Part shown: piece by piece, positions 44,990 through 55,722 of the stretch
How the letters are laid out: each line of letters opens with the position of its first letter
How positions within the stretch are numbered: position 1 is the first letter of the stretch
Source of the DNA: Kangiellaceae bacterium
GTDB lineage: Bacteria; Pseudomonadota; Gammaproteobacteria; Enterobacterales; Kangiellaceae
Direction: 5' to 3'
Assembly: GCA_019090895.1 (NCBI GenBank)
Contig: JAHRVB010000051.1
Span: 28,220-92,219, forward strand
DNA: 64,000 nt
Program-made: the position numbers and the translations under genes
The notes under the pieces: model-generated
The model's input: only the letters and a program-made list of their open reading frames with translations
Database searches by the model: none
Told to the model about the DNA's origin: nothing

Positions 44990-46922
44990 CTAAAGATGTT
45001 TACTCAAAAATTCTAATGTTCTGTGGTAAAAATCTATTCTATTATTCTCATTACTAAAGCCGTGTCCTTCGGACCGTTTAAATAACCACTCGAAGGGCAT
45101 ATTCCGATTCTCAAGTGCCTCTTTCAATAAATAGGCTTGTTCTGGAGGAGCTCTTCTATCTTTGCCACTGTGAACAATAAACACAGGTATTTTCAATTTA
45201 CGATATAAGTCAGTGGTGATTCTGCTTTTAACTTAGATTCATCTGCTCCATAAACCTCAGCGGCTTCAACTGAAACGGATCCTTTTTTAGAATAGTCAGC
45301 GGTTTTTTCTTGTTTTACTGCATCATATACACCCGCAGCCGTAACACTACACTTGAATAATTCTGGTTCAACCAGTGGCGCCATTACCGCAAAGTAACCT
45401 CCAAAACTCCATCCCATGATACAAACGTTGGCATCGCTAGTATCCGGTTGAGCGAGAGCCCATTTCGCTCCATCGATGATGTCGTGTTGTGTTAAGGTAC
45501 TACGCTTTTTATACTCAATTTCTTTGTAGTCGAGTCCATAACCTCCGGATCCCCTGTAATTAACTTGAAGTACCGCGTAACCATTATTAGCCAACATTTG
45601 GAAGTATTTTCAAACCACCAATGATCTCTTGGTCCGTAAGGCCCGCCGTGAACTTTGGTTACTAGGGGAGCCTTTTGAATATTTTTGGGTAACGTTAGGT
45701 AGCCGTAAATTGTCGTTCCGCCTCGAGAAGTGAACTAAATAGGCTTTCTCTTGGACATCTTATTGGGGTCAATCCAAGCTTTTCTGCTTAACAAATAACT
45801 AGCTGAATTAGTTTCATTATCGAACAGATAAAAATCTCCCGGATTTTTATCACTCATCATCAATACAACTAACTCTTTTCCATCAGCCGTCTGTGAGGTT
45901 ATTGTTACATCGCTCCCAAGAAATGTTTGCGCCAATTTCTTATGTGTTTTAGCAAAAGGGGCATCAGGTTCAAAGTAATGATTTTCAATTAATCCAGGCA
46001 TAACCTGCAATCCGACGGTTGAAGAATTCACATAAGGAGGTTTAATAAAGCTGAGTATATCCGCTTGGTTACGAACAAATCGTTTGCGCATACTCTTTTT
46101 TTGAATATTGTATTCGAATAACGCCTGGGTCTTTCTACCTAGAGAAGTTGTAACATAAAGTATTGTTTCATCGTGGTTAAGTGATGCGGGATCGAAGTTT
46201 ATCAATGGATTATCTTTTTCAATTTCAGTTCATATCTTATTTTCATAATAAAACTCTTTCTAGACACCACGAGCATCACGTCCACTTTCGATAAATGGCA
46301 GCCCTTGTTTTGTTAGCACTATATCCATTAACCCGAAAGGTGTTTTGCTTATCAATCGTTTTTTTGAATTATTAATATTAAGTTTCAATAGTCGAACTGG
46401 TGAATCTACTTTTTGTTCGAAGCTTCGAGCTTCTAAGACAATATGCTCTGGGTCATCTGGCAATAAATGAAGAATTCGGCCCCAGGCCCTCTCAGAACCT
46501 TGACTACGATTAAGCCTTGTTCCTTTCGTATTTTTACCACCAAAAATAATACTTTTCCAAGAGCCGTCAATATTTCCGGCGAATATTTGTCCCATAGTTG
46601 TGGGTGCCTCTCTATATTCCCTTCTAATATATCTGGTAAATACAAGTCTATAGTTATTGGCCCAATAATATTGATCCATATGTTCATCTTTTAGAAAACG
46701 GAACGCGTGAATACTTTTCATCGATGCGCGATTAATAACGACAAGCATTGTTTGATCACCGTAAGGTACTTCAGCGGCGTAGTGTTTTCCGTCCGGTGAG
46801 AGTTTGATACTTTTGTACTGTGTTTCTTTAGAAAAATTTTCGAGTGGCTCAGGAACCGAAATTATTGGGAGGGCAAGTGTAATTAAAATACAACCAAAAA
46901 TTAGAGTTGTTAGATAACGCAT
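44990..46922 (-). pseudogene. Broken S9 family (acylaminoacyl/dipeptidyl) peptidase gene
   Basis: Translating the minus strand in all frames gives one S9-family peptidase in pieces. A signal peptide and propeller part run from 46922 to an in-frame TAG at 46260. After it the same frame continues through a TGA (YYENKI-stop-TEIEKDN; a Trp would be expected) and resumes at 46205. Another TAG sits at 45735, then 'TSRGGTTIYGYLTLP' and 'HGGPYGPRDHWW' continue. A frameshift near 45600 leads into 'LANNGYAVLQVNYRGSGG', and a second near 45195 into 'IPVFIVHSGKDRRAPPEQ'. Catalytic motifs survive: GWSFGGY (Ser), GKDRRAP (Asp), GHGF (His). Three stops and two shifts mean no functional enzyme unless there are sequencing errors. 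Confidence 0.9.
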
Positions 46923-47023
46923 TATTGATTGCTTTCATTAGTGTTAATTACCGATTCTTTTTTAAACGTTTAGCAACTAGTGCTCCTACCTATTGTCATT
47001 TACATTAAAATTTAAAGGCAAAA

Positions 47024-47055
47024 AAAAAGGCCGTATAAAACTATACAGCCTTTTT
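47024..47055 (-). terminator. Intrinsic terminator of the S8 protease gene
   Basis: A stem, AAAAGGC-GTATA / TATAC-GCCTTTT with one C/A mismatch and a short AAAC loop, is followed on the minus strand by a run of T. It lies about 20 bases past the protease stop. Confidence 0.8.
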
Positions 47056-47072
47056 CTATTCTTCCGATATTA

Positions 47073-50000
47073 TTATTTAATATATCTTCTTCTAAAGAAC
47101 AAAGGGATACCTAACAATAAAATAAGAAGATTCAAACTACCGACACCTTCATTCGCTTCTTTACCAGTAATAGTTATGGTGACTTCATCGGACGATGTGA
47201 ATTCGCCGTCAGAGACTTCAACACTAAAGGTATAAGAACCGTTTGACGCATCACTCAAGTTAAAGAACGCATCGATCGCACCGCTGGCGTGTATTGTAAC
47301 TGGTACACCTGCAGTTTGAGTCCATACGTAAGACATAACATCTTCGTCAATGTCTAGAGTTGCACTGGCAGACAACCTTATCTGACTAGGCGCATCAGCT
47401 CGATCGTAAGTGATGTCATCTCCAGCGTTCGCAGTCGGGCCGACATTAACTAATTCAACAGGCGACGCCCTGAATAACATATCTTCAGTACCGACCATAT
47501 CTGATTCAATTGAAACCATTGGAGCGGCATCTTGACCAAGATAATCTGCAGTAGGAACCACACTGAAAGTTACTTCGTAGGCTAGCGGAGGTGCATTGTA
47601 GTTGTAACAAAGCTGAACACCAGGTTCTATCATAGAACTAGCATCGGTTCCGATAGTACCGTCCGCATTTTCAACACCTGCCGTACCATCGTCTAAATCG
47701 CCAATTTGAGATGAGGCATATGACACTACGAATTCATAATCGTCTTCCTGAAGAGAATTGAAGGCAAAGAGACCAAAACTTAACCGCTCTGAATCTTGTC
47801 CCCACCCTTGAACTTCATCGTAATCCAAGTAAGTAAATTCACCACCTGCTGCAGCTCTAATACCCCGAGTTACATCATCAACAATCTCCATATCTTTCCA
47901 TAAAAGCGCAATCATGTCATTTGGTTCTGCGAGATTAGGTAAAGATGTATTAGCCCAAGGAGCTCCTCCTGGTGTACCGGAGAATATAACAAACCCATCG
48001 TCTGTGAATGTCATTCCTTCTGTTCTATCGGAACCGTAAAATGGGAATATTCTATCGCCCCACAACGTCCATGCCGCAGTGTCACCAGAGACTCCAAGAG
48101 TACCAAACCCTAAACCTTCAAGGGATAAATATCCTCCAAATCCAGCGTTCGCGCATGAAGTACTAGTTGCACTACTATCTACTGTGTAAAGCGGTTTTAG
48201 TCCCGGCGCGCTAATGTTCCAAAAGAACCCTTCTCCCGTTGCTGGAGTCAATAGTATCGAAAGCTCTCCAGTGTCGGAAGCATTTGGACTTGCATAGTTT
48301 TGAACGACCGCACGCCATCTACCTTCGGCAGGTGATGCTACAGTCAGAATTTCATTAGTAGCTCCAGTTGCACCATTGAATCCAAGTTGATTCACGAAAT
48401 TAACACCGTCTGCCGCATACTCAATGAATAAATCATTGTCCGGAGAAGTTGCTTCTGAGATAGCAATATTCATACTTACAATTGCACTCGGAACGTCAAA
48501 TTCGAAAACATGTACGCCGTCGGTTATATCGTCCGTGTATGAACTGTTATCAGAGTCGGGTCCCATGTCAAAACTATCTTCAAAATTGACAGGTTCTGCA
48601 TTAGGGTTTTTGACTGTTAGATTACCTCCAGTCACAACCACTGAACCTTCAACCAATGACATGTTGCTAGGCATATCTATTGAAGCTGAATATTCGACAT
48701 CTTGATTATAAACGGTAGGAGTTAAAGAAATTGTGTAGTCAATTTGCTCACCACGTGCAACAGATGTCTGAATTGCTGAAGAAGAAACATCATCTACAAC
48801 TCTGTCCAAAGTAGCTCGAAAAGTACCCAGTTCGGTCGTACCAGCATTAACAGTAACATCTGCGTAGTAAGAGTCACCTGGAACCATTGCGATATTCCAA
48901 ACCAATTTAATATCAACTAAACCATCAGCAGCCAATGGTGCATCAACTGATAAACCGGCTACAGGATCTGTTTGCGGAGTAATACTGACCGTTAGATTTC
49001 CTGTGTCCAAAGCGCCAGGAGCACTCGCCAGATAATTTTGAACCACCACAAGATAGGCACCTTCAACAGGAGCATCTATAGTTGCAACTTCATTTGTTGC
49101 AAAACTAGCAACTTGGGCAACAACAGAGTTATACGTTCCATCACCATTTGTATCCATCAAAATATATAGATCGTTATCTTGAGAAGTTGAATCAGCAATA
49201 GCAGCCGTCAATGAAACAGAATTAGCCGGTACTACAAACGGGAAAGTAAAGACTTCTTCAAAATTATCAATAGGGTTGTGATCACTACTTGGGTCTTCAA
49301 GAATACTGAATTCGACAGTTTCATTAAAGCCCACTGCGTTTGCGTCATATAAACCGTCAATACTAAAATTCAAGTTATCTGTAGGAAGCGATTGAACACC
49401 AGAAACAGCCCAAGAACCGTCGTCACGACCTGCTACCATATTAATTTCATCTGGCACAGCTCCATTGTTGACCAAAGCATGAACAGGCAGATGAAGTTCA
49501 GGTTGACCAGACGCGTTTATTAAAACACTTTCATATACATTACTTCCGGTATTGTCGCCAGTTACGTCCAAAGTAAACGTAACGCTAGAACTCTCACCAA
49601 CAAGAAGTTCCAACGACGAAGGCTCCATTGTCAACGTTGTAGCACTTGAGGTCACTGTATAGGTACCATCTCTTACGGCTGTGAAAGTTCTTGTCCAAGA
49701 ACAAGAAGCCGCACAAGAAAAGTTTGCCATACTTGGAACATTTAGAGTCTTAGGGTCTCCGCCATCGGCAGGATTCGCTGACTCATAATTTAGTTGTGAT
49801 TCAGACATCACCAGTCCTGCATTGATAGCCATATCAACTTGGACTCTTCCCGCTCCCATGTCATAAGAGTCAGCAGCCGTTAAACCATCTTCCTTTAACA
49901 TAGAGTCAGTTGAAGTCATCATTAGAGCAGAACGTATCTGATCTGGGTTCCAACTCGGGTGTGCCTGCGTCATTAACGCCGCAGCTCCAGCCACATGTGG

Positions 50001-51998
50001 TGAAGCCATCGATGTCCCCTGCAGAAAAGCAAAGTCTTGAGGTGCCCCACCCGTTTCATCGTTGAAGGGTTGGTCGTCAGAATATGCCGCATAAATACTA
50101 ACTCCAGGAGCAGCGATTTGCGGTGTAATCATCTCACCAAATTGGTTCGGTCCACGTGAAGAGAAACTGGCAATTTGATCGGCAGTATTAGTGTCTCTTT
50201 GCAATGTTTCGGCTGTAATGGTCGCTTGATGAGCCGTTCCGGTTGATAACCATGTTTTCAAGATATCGCCGTCATCGGCACTTATATGAACACCAGGAAC
50301 TTCATAATAATCATCGCCTAATGTATCAGCTCCACCTTGAATATTAGCCAAAACAAACCCGCCTGCGCCGCCAGAAGCCGCATTTGCAGCTTTCGCAACT
50401 CTTGCTATATCTCCTCGATCACAAACAACAATTTGCGTTGCCGTAAACGTTCCACCAGGAAACGGCTCTAAACATTGAGCAGAATCTCCATCTGGGTCAT
50501 TTGGGTTGGCAAAATCACCGGCATAAACGATATCTCCAGTAAATGCCCCATTGATTCCACTACCTGAAATATCCGCTGGCGCTGCTGTATCTCCACCAGA
50601 GAAAGCGCCTACTGATTTATTTCCAACAGAAGAAATTCTGTCATTGCCATGATTGGCTGCTGCAACTGAAGTATACCAAGGGGACACTTTTGTCGTTGAA
50701 CCAGCGCCTGGACCTGAGTTTCCAGCAGATGTAGCAACGAAAATTCCGGCAGCCTGGGCTCCTAGGAATCCAAGTTCAATACTGCTATTCCATGGAGAAA
50801 AAGGAGTAGTTCCGCCGATAGAATAGTTAATAACGTCAACGTCATCAACTATCGCTTCTTCAATTGCGGCAAGTGTAGCTGAAAATGCGCAGCCTGCATG
50901 AGTATCGCCAGTATTACCTGGGTCACAAATTTGATAAGCAATTATATTCGCATGAGGTGCAACACCGGACATACTGGGGAAAGTGTAAGATGTTGATATT
51001 CCATCGTCAGTGTTACCCGCGAGTAAATCATTGATTACATACGGTACATTTTCTAGAGCATTACCACCTGCGGTACTTGCTGTATGTGATCCGTGTCCAT
51101 TGTAATCTTGCCCATTGGCCGGCCGTTGATCTTCAACAGCAAAAATTGCATCTGTGTAATTATCGGTGATTTCGGGATAGCTCCGAACACCTATCAATTT
51201 AGAATTACACAATGTTGCGTCAGCGACACAATCACCAACGTAAGTGTCATCTCCCCATGGATTTACAACGGTATATCCGTCATCTCCAGTGGCAGAAAAT
51301 GAACGGTGATCTGTGTTAATACCAGTATCCAAAATACCAATGATAATACCTTCACCTTTGAACTCTGCACTTCCAGCAGTTCCGTCCCACACATCATTAG
51401 CACCAATTAACAATGGCCCAGTATCTGTATTTAGAGGAACTCTCAGATCTTGCTCAATAAATGCAACTTCTTTCATTTGTCCGATTGCTTTAGCTTGCTC
51501 AAAGCTCACTTCGGTTACGAAACCATTTATCGCATATTTGTAAGTTCTCAGAGTTGGAATTTTAATACCCAATTTGGCAGTCACTTCTGTAACAAATGAA
51601 GTCTGTTTATTTTCTAAATATGACGCATAATTTCTAGATTGTTTACTTTTAGCGTCAAAAACGGAATTAGATAGTCCACTTTTTCTAGCGGAAGAATTTG
51701 TCTTCTCATAACCGACAATTCCACCTTTGTAGGATGAAACAGGATCGTCAATTAAACGGACTATGTATCTCTTTTTCCCAGTATGTTGATGTTTATCGAA
51801 ATATTTGGTTTGACTAATTTTGTCTTGTACGGTGCTGAATCTCTTTATTTGTTTGTACTCTACTGCTTTTAAATTAGAGACTGAAGCGCTTTTAGCACTA
51901 GCAAGCTCTTTAAGCATTCCTTCTTGCGTCACTGCGGAGGCTCCTGCACAAAAGCCTCCGGCCATCATAATGGCGGTTACAATTGATTTAATTTTCAT
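47073..51998 (-). CDS. Giant secreted S8 (subtilisin-like) serine protease with sorting tail
   Basis: This is a 1641-aa exported protease. After the signal peptide, an inhibitor-I9-like propeptide (about 60-160) is followed by the S8 domain: 'GIIIGILDTGINTDHRSF' (Asp), 'DYNGHGSHTASTAGG' (His) and 'FLQGTSMASPHVAGAAAL' (Ser). A PA-like insertion ('GDFANPNDPDGDSAQCLEPF') sits between His and Ser. The remaining 900 residues are Ig-like and pre-peptidase-type domains, then a PKD/REJ-like domain ('GDDITYDRADAP') and a C-terminal hydrophobic, Arg-ending tail (GVGSLNLLILLL...FFRRR), GlyGly-CTERM-like. The start at ATG 51998 has GGAGAAATATA upstream. It may supply peptides for the flanking receptors. 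Confidence 0.93.
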   Translation of the reverse strand: MKIKSIVTAIMMAGGFCAGASAVTQEGMLKELASAKSASVSNLKAVEYKQIKRFSTVQDKISQTKYFDKHQHTGKKRYIVRLIDDPVSSYKGGIVGYEKTNSSARKSGLSNSVFDAKSKQSRNYASYLENKQTSFVTEVTAKLGIKIPTLRTYKYAINGFVTEVSFEQAKAIGQMKEVAFIEQDLRVPLNTDTGPLLIGANDVWDGTAGSAEFKGEGIIIGILDTGINTDHRSFSATGDDGYTVVNPWGDDTYVGDCVADATLCNSKLIGVRSYPEITDNYTDAIFAVEDQRPANGQDYNGHGSHTASTAGGNALENVPYVINDLLAGNTDDGISTSYTFPSMSGVAPHANIIAYQICDPGNTGDTHAGCAFSATLAAIEEAIVDDVDVINYSIGGTTPFSPWNSSIELGFLGAQAAGIFVATSAGNSGPGAGSTTKVSPWYTSVAAANHGNDRISSVGNKSVGAFSGGDTAAPADISGSGINGAFTGDIVYAGDFANPNDPDGDSAQCLEPFPGGTFTATQIVVCDRGDIARVAKAANAASGGAGGFVLANIQGGADTLGDDYYEVPGVHISADDGDILKTWLSTGTAHQATITAETLQRDTNTADQIASFSSRGPNQFGEMITPQIAAPGVSIYAAYSDDQPFNDETGGAPQDFAFLQGTSMASPHVAGAAALMTQAHPSWNPDQIRSALMMTSTDSMLKEDGLTAADSYDMGAGRVQVDMAINAGLVMSESQLNYESANPADGGDPKTLNVPSMANFSCAASCSWTRTFTAVRDGTYTVTSSATTLTMEPSSLELLVGESSSVTFTLDVTGDNTGSNVYESVLINASGQPELHLPVHALVNNGAVPDEINMVAGRDDGSWAVSGVQSLPTDNLNFSIDGLYDANAVGFNETVEFSILEDPSSDHNPIDNFEEVFTFPFVVPANSVSLTAAIADSTSQDNDLYILMDTNGDGTYNSVVAQVASFATNEVATIDAPVEGAYLVVVQNYLASAPGALDTGNLTVSITPQTDPVAGLSVDAPLAADGLVDIKLVWNIAMVPGDSYYADVTVNAGTTELGTFRATLDRVVDDVSSSAIQTSVARGEQIDYTISLTPTVYNQDVEYSASIDMPSNMSLVEGSVVVTGGNLTVKNPNAEPVNFEDSFDMGPDSDNSSYTDDITDGVHVFEFDVPSAIVSMNIAISEATSPDNDLFIEYAADGVNFVNQLGFNGATGATNEILTVASPAEGRWRAVVQNYASPNASDTGELSILLTPATGEGFFWNISAPGLKPLYTVDSSATSTSCANAGFGGYLSLEGLGFGTLGVSGDTAAWTLWGDRIFPFYGSDRTEGMTFTDDGFVIFSGTPGGAPWANTSLPNLAEPNDMIALLWKDMEIVDDVTRGIRAAAGGEFTYLDYDEVQGWGQDSERLSFGLFAFNSLQEDDYEFVVSYASSQIGDLDDGTAGVENADGTIGTDASSMIEPGVQLCYNYNAPPLAYEVTFSVVPTADYLGQDAAPMVSIESDMVGTEDMLFRASPVELVNVGPTANAGDDITYDRADAPSQIRLSASATLDIDEDVMSYVWTQTAGVPVTIHASGAIDAFFNLSDASNGSYTFSVEVSDGEFTSSDEVTITITGKEANEGVGSLNLLILLLGIPLFFRRRYIK

Positions 51999-52081
51999 TA
52001 TATTTCTCCAATAGATATTAACAACAAGTGACGCCAACAATTTAATAATATGTTGGCGTCAAATTCAATTTATGAATTGGC

Positions 52082-55000
52082 TTAGAACTTATGTTCAACA
52101 CTAAATGAATAGTATGTGCCTATGTTGTCGTAAATCGCAGAGCCAGTTCCAGTTCCGAAGAAAGGAAACGGAGGTAACTCATCAGTAACGTTATTAATAA
52201 TTAACTGAAAGGTCGTGTCTTCTTCATAAACGTAGCTAGCACCGATATCCCAGAACATCTTCGAATCTAAATAAAGTGTGTCTGTAGAATCAGGGTTAGG
52301 ATCCGTTTCATCAAAGATAGTTTCCTGCTCGCCATTCAATTGCTCATCAATGTAATGACCACTTGCGAAAACATTCCATTCGTCAATTTCCCAATTAACA
52401 TTGAATATATATTCTAACTCTGGAGTTCCAACTTCACCTTTTTGAGGATCCGTATTATCAGCAGTGTTAAGTATTAAAGTACGCTCATCTAAATAAGAAC
52501 CACCTAATCCAAAACTCAACTTACCCATATCTTCCAAGTCATAGGAATAGTCGATTTCAAAGTCATAGCCTTTAGAAATCAATGTATTCAAGTTAACAGG
52601 TGAAGACCGGATAAATGAAACGTTATACTCGTTTGAAGGGTCTCGGTCGTTTAATGAACAAAACTGGTTGTTTATGCCATTCGGATCATCGACACATCTA
52701 TTCAAAATCGCTTGTGCACCAGTATTGGCTATTGCTTGAGTAATTTCGATATCGTAATAATCTATAGAGATATTAAGATTTTCTAACCAATCAGGAGAAT
52801 AAACGAATCCGAAGGTTGAAGTTCTTGATTCTTCGCCTGTTAGTTCTGCATTACCACCCGATGAACCGACAACTGTAACTGCGTCATTAGCTAACCAATA
52901 ATCAGTTTCAACTTCCGGAGTTGCAGGATTATCGCCATAAACAACGCCAAGAGCCGCACAGTTCGCCATTCGATTAGCTATTCCATTTGTTGCTAAATCG
53001 ATGTTATCTGTTTCACATGGATCGCCAATTCCGAAGAAGTTTTGCCCCGCTGGATCGAATAACTCACTTATGTTTGGCGCTCTTAGAGATTTACCGCCTG
53101 ACGCTCTAAAGGTCAACTCTTCGTTGATTTCCCAGTTTAATCGAGCTTCCCATGTAGTGAAACTTCCGATTGTTGAGTAATCAGAACTTCTAGCGGCCAT
53201 TTCTAAAGTTAAATCTTGAACGAGAAATACATCTCTAACTAAAGGTATCGACATTTCAGCAAAGAAATCGCTTGCTTGGTAGCTTCCGCGACTGACAGAC
53301 AAATTATTGAAGAATGTAAGATCTAAGCCTGAAGCGGTATCTTCCTCTCCGCCAGAACGTTCTTCTCTGAATTCTGCACCAGCAACAAAGCCAACATCAC
53401 CTGCCCATGTGCTGAATAAATTATCAGTAGAAACATAACCAGCAGCTTGAGTTTGTTGTAGCTCAAATTGTCCAATAGCAGTTTGCGAGAACCAATCAAT
53501 TGCTTCTTGACTTGGTGAACCATACCCAAACAAGTTTACAGGAACACAACCAGCATTAGCATAGCTAGATTGTCCAGTTGAACCTGCGGTGAGCGCTTCT
53601 TGTAACACAGAACGACAAACCACATCTCCGACACTAACTGAAGCTAATTCATCTCGAGACGGAGCTGCAGATGCAGCAATAGCATCGATGTCGCCTTGGC
53701 TTAATCTTACTGCGTCTGTAGCATTAAAAAACCTTTCATCTATTCGGTTGTTAAAGTTCTTACGTACAATGTTTGTACTACCATAATTAACGTATGCATC
53801 CCATTCCCAATCTTCATTAATGAATCCCTGAGCACCAACAACAATTCGGAATGTATCACGTTCATCAACTTCCATTCGTCGACCGAAATCGGTATGGAAT
53901 CTTCTCAAGCTAAATCCTGTACCACCAGTCAAAGCAGAAACTGTTGGGTCGATATAGGCATTATCAGCAGCAATTGAAATAGGTACACCAAAATCAAACG
54001 ATGGCTGACCTTGCTGATTAGATTCGACTGACGCAAATCGAGTATCAACGTATAGTTCTGTTTCATCCGTCAAGTTATAACGGAAATTGGCATCGACCGA
54101 AAATCGAGAAAAACCAACTTGAAGGTCATTAAAAGTCGAAAGGTCTAATGGTGTACAGCCTTGGCCAGCACACCTAATTCCGTCAACATATTCGACATTA
54201 TTCAAGTCCAGTAATGAATATGTACCGTCTGAGTTGAAGCGACCATTTATGCCAGGAATCGTTCCTGCGTCAGAAATTAAGTAATGTCCTTGATTAGGAA
54301 CAGTAATTCTATCTGGAATACCATCATCAATTTGAATACCATCAACAATAGTATCGCCATCTAATGGATTAGGAACAGTGCCCCACTTTTCTGTAAAGCG
54401 ACCACCCCGTTCTGCTGCTGTCAACTCGTCTTGGTTATCGTATGAAACAGCGAAAGTCACATGACCTTTATTATCAGAGAAATTAGTTCCCGCTAAAAAG
54501 CTCGCTCCGTGGCGTTCAAACCCACTATCATTTGCAGTACCGGAATAAACGCGTATTTCACTTCCTTCAATGTCTTTCTTCATTATGAAATTGACAACAC
54601 CTGTTACCGCATCAGCTCCATACACTGCTGCGTTAGCGCCAGTGATGATTTCAACTCTTTCAATCATAATTGCTGGAATACTATTTACATCAACGGAACC
54701 TGAACCAGATGAACCCGCAACATGACGGCGACCATCAATCAAAACAAGAGTTCTAGCAGTACCTAACCCTCTTAAATCTAGCAAGCCGACACCCGAAGTA
54801 CCAATGCTGCTACCTGAATTTTGAGATGTGAATGTAGAATCAAGTTGCGGAAGATTAGCAAGTATATCTCCTAGTGCAGAAACACCAGAACGCTCAATCT
54901 GCTCTGCATTAATAACAGTTACTGGAGAAGGAGACTCAAATCCTTCACGCCGAATACGAGAGCCTGTTACTATGACTCTATTTTGTTCCGTAGCTTCTTC

Positions 55001-55114
55001 GTCTTGTTCTGCTGCATAAACAGTAGGCGCTGATACCGCCGAAATTGTCGCAGTTGCGAACAAAGCAGCTCGAATAGCAACCGCGATAGGGCTGCGCTTA
55101 TTTAAATTATTCAA
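52082..55114 (-). CDS. TonB-dependent outer-membrane receptor 1
   Basis: This 1010-aa receptor takes up a specific substrate with energy from TonB. Signal peptide, then a TonB-box-like region 'NRVIVTGSRIRREGFESPSPVTVI', a plug at about 60-180 ('LGDILANLPQLDSTFTSQNSGSS', 'LRGLGTARTLVLIDGRR', 'GANAAVYGADAVTGVVNF'), and a barrel ending with 'YYSFSVEHKF', a final aromatic. It belongs to the large TBDT class common in marine bacteria; the ligand is not identifiable. The start is TTG at 55114, with GGGAGAAG 6 bases upstream, and it is preceded by a mini-ORF leader. It lies downstream (in map) of the tandem sulfotransferases. Confidence 0.95.
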   Translation of the reverse strand: MNNLNKRSPIAVAIRAALFATATISAVSAPTVYAAEQDEEATEQNRVIVTGSRIRREGFESPSPVTVINAEQIERSGVSALGDILANLPQLDSTFTSQNSGSSIGTSGVGLLDLRGLGTARTLVLIDGRRHVAGSSGSGSVDVNSIPAIMIERVEIITGANAAVYGADAVTGVVNFIMKKDIEGSEIRVYSGTANDSGFERHGASFLAGTNFSDNKGHVTFAVSYDNQDELTAAERGGRFTEKWGTVPNPLDGDTIVDGIQIDDGIPDRITVPNQGHYLISDAGTIPGINGRFNSDGTYSLLDLNNVEYVDGIRCAGQGCTPLDLSTFNDLQVGFSRFSVDANFRYNLTDETELYVDTRFASVESNQQGQPSFDFGVPISIAADNAYIDPTVSALTGGTGFSLRRFHTDFGRRMEVDERDTFRIVVGAQGFINEDWEWDAYVNYGSTNIVRKNFNNRIDERFFNATDAVRLSQGDIDAIAASAAPSRDELASVSVGDVVCRSVLQEALTAGSTGQSSYANAGCVPVNLFGYGSPSQEAIDWFSQTAIGQFELQQTQAAGYVSTDNLFSTWAGDVGFVAGAEFREERSGGEEDTASGLDLTFFNNLSVSRGSYQASDFFAEMSIPLVRDVFLVQDLTLEMAARSSDYSTIGSFTTWEARLNWEINEELTFRASGGKSLRAPNISELFDPAGQNFFGIGDPCETDNIDLATNGIANRMANCAALGVVYGDNPATPEVETDYWLANDAVTVVGSSGGNAELTGEESRTSTFGFVYSPDWLENLNISIDYYDIEITQAIANTGAQAILNRCVDDPNGINNQFCSLNDRDPSNEYNVSFIRSSPVNLNTLISKGYDFEIDYSYDLEDMGKLSFGLGGSYLDERTLILNTADNTDPQKGEVGTPELEYIFNVNWEIDEWNVFASGHYIDEQLNGEQETIFDETDPNPDSTDTLYLDSKMFWDIGASYVYEEDTTFQLIINNVTDELPPFPFFGTGTGSAIYDNIGTYYSFSVEHKF

Positions 55115-55136
55115 TTGTCTTCTCCCAGTTTGTCAT
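55107..55136 (-). promoter_or_regulatory. Conserved leader mini-ORF before receptor 1
   Basis: The sequence CCTCTATGACAAAC leads a 9-codon ORF (ATG at 55136) that ends in TAA inside the first codons of the receptor gene. The same CCTCYATGACAA block with a short ORF occurs before receptor 2. Translational coupling or regulation by start occlusion is possible, not shown. Confidence 0.35.
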
Positions 55137-55722
55137 AGAGGACGTGTTAGTTTTTTGCTTAGCTACTCGTTATATTCGAGCAATCCTGCAAACTTTCTAT
55201 TAGGACTTAATCAGCAGCCGCGAGCCGCCTAATAAGCATGTACTATCAACCCAAATGATATCCTGAATGAAATAATGAATGGAAGCTTAAGAAATGTGAA
55301 TATGAACACGTTTATGATCTTTACTTATGAACCGGATAGAACGATAATAATCGGTTTTTGATAATTTGTTACGTCTACAGAATAGTGTTTGATAACTAAT
55401 AGATTTTGTTCGGATTTAAATGCGTTTACTTGCAATTTCAAGTAGTTAGGTGTAACTGCCTGATTTAGCGATATGAATTGCGAAACTTTTGAAGTGAAAG
55501 GCGCTGTGTCACTTTTACAATTTTGATTTGAATTTTTCTGTCAAAAATATCATTTTTAGAGAAAGAAACACCAGTTAGATGGCACAAATTTTGGCGATTT
55601 TACCCGCTTCAACGAAATTATTCGTAGTTCAATTCAAAAACAGTCAGAAAACAAACTTATGACTTTCAAACTAGCTAGTGTTAACTTCTGAGAAAGAAAA
55701 CTAAGAAGCCGATCTATAAAGA
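55115..55722. other. Intergenic region between receptor 1 and the sulfotransferases, with a stem-loop
   Basis: No gene is seen in these 608 bases. TATTAGG (55198-55204) and CCTAATA (55228-55234) form a 7-bp stem around a 23-base loop that is GC-rich (contains GCCGCGAGCCGC), unlike the AT-rich surroundings. On the minus strand it lies about 85-115 bases before the receptor start, a possible leader RNA structure. Confidence 0.4.

Noticed and set aside
47060-47073. Possible ORF on the plus strand at 46993-47235
   Set aside because: It overlaps the terminator hairpin and the antisense of the S8 protease end; no coding signs.
55261-55722. Fur box or iron-related operator in the receptor 1 upstream region
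   Set aside because: No 19-base GATAATGATTATC-like palindrome could be found; only weak AT-rich matches.
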